Shown one piece after another: positions 63,828 through 64,000 of a stretch of 64,000 bases of DNA (positions are counted from its first letter, which is position 1; every line of letters starts with the position of its first letter). The notes beneath the pieces were generated by a model. That model was not told the origin of the DNA. It saw nothing but the letters and a program-made list of their open reading frames with translations, and searched no databases. Made by a program: the position numbers and the translations under genes. Origin of the DNA: Trematomus loennbergii (taxonomy: Eukaryota > Chordata > Actinopteri > Perciformes > Nototheniidae); assembly GCA_012861695.1 (NCBI GenBank), contig JAAOOA010000027.1, positions 16,281,789-16,345,788 of the forward strand, written 5' to 3'.

Positions 63828-64000
63828 ATGAACAATACAAAGGAGGTCTCCCAGTGTGAAACATGGACCACTGGAATTTTGGGCTCTTGCGGAGGGCAAA
63901 CTGTGATTTGACTACCCACAATGCCCAGGGTCAGAGTTCAGGGTTCAGGGGTTGTAGGGGGGGTGGTGGTGCAAAGTGGCGGATGCATTTTAAAAGCTTT

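Larger units (their letters stand above)
61456..64000. other. region downstream of pdgfa
   Basis: CA/TG repeats, a poly-G run at 63478 and two further AATAAA motifs on the + strand. Apart from the doubtful minus-strand exon at 62994-63308, no gene was recognised. Confidence 0.6.

Noticed and set aside
63442..63921. 159-aa minus-strand frame
   Set aside because: It runs through a TG array and a poly-G run; biased composition and no recognisable domain.

Overview
The window is vertebrate nuclear DNA, most likely from a spiny-rayed teleost fish. It has widely spaced GT-AG exons, long CA/TG microsatellites, a decayed Tc1-like transposon, TTAA-flanked MITEs, and an L2-type LINE fragment with the teleost 3' tail module. 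No bacterial-style operon, CRISPR array or phage is present. The species cannot be named from the sequence.

Layout. (1) Positions 1-31375 hold the 3' part of prkar1b on the + strand, the type I-beta regulatory subunit of cAMP-dependent protein kinase. Seven exons (8238-8299, 11652-11698, 15989-16147, 20161-20221, 22675-22796, 29240-29321, 30035-30207) encode the last 234 codons, which are both cAMP-binding domains. The dimerisation/docking domain and pseudosubstrate site lie upstream of the window. The 3' UTR ends near the AATAAA at 31350. (2) Positions 31376-42990 are intergenic DNA with a 0.5-kb MITE, a GGA tract and CA repeats but no gene I can support. (3) Positions about 43040-61455 hold pdgfa on the + strand, platelet-derived growth factor A: signal-peptide exon, two propeptide exons ending in a furin site, two exons for the eight-cysteine growth-factor domain, and two alternative C-terminal exons (basic retention tail or short tail ending in DVR). 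(4) Positions 61456-64000 are downstream DNA with weak signs of a convergent minus-strand transcript.

The tandem prkar1b-pdgfa order and orientation is the same as the human 7p22.3 neighbourhood, which supports both paralogue assignments. The two genes act in different pathways (cytosolic cAMP/PKA signalling and secreted PDGF receptor signalling), and nothing here shows that they work together.

The most notable observations are: a one-base frame break between pdgfa exons 1 and 2, where the rest of the gene looks intact, so it is either an assembly error or a real lesion; a NAGNAG acceptor and a CA-repeat next to the donor around pdgfa exon 4; five upstream AUGs in the pdgfa leader; a TATA box and full CRE in pdgfa intron 1; a CRE carried by a MITE; and two 71-bp identical inverted copies of an L2/SINE tail 48 kb apart. 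I did not find a convincing, wholly new biological system.
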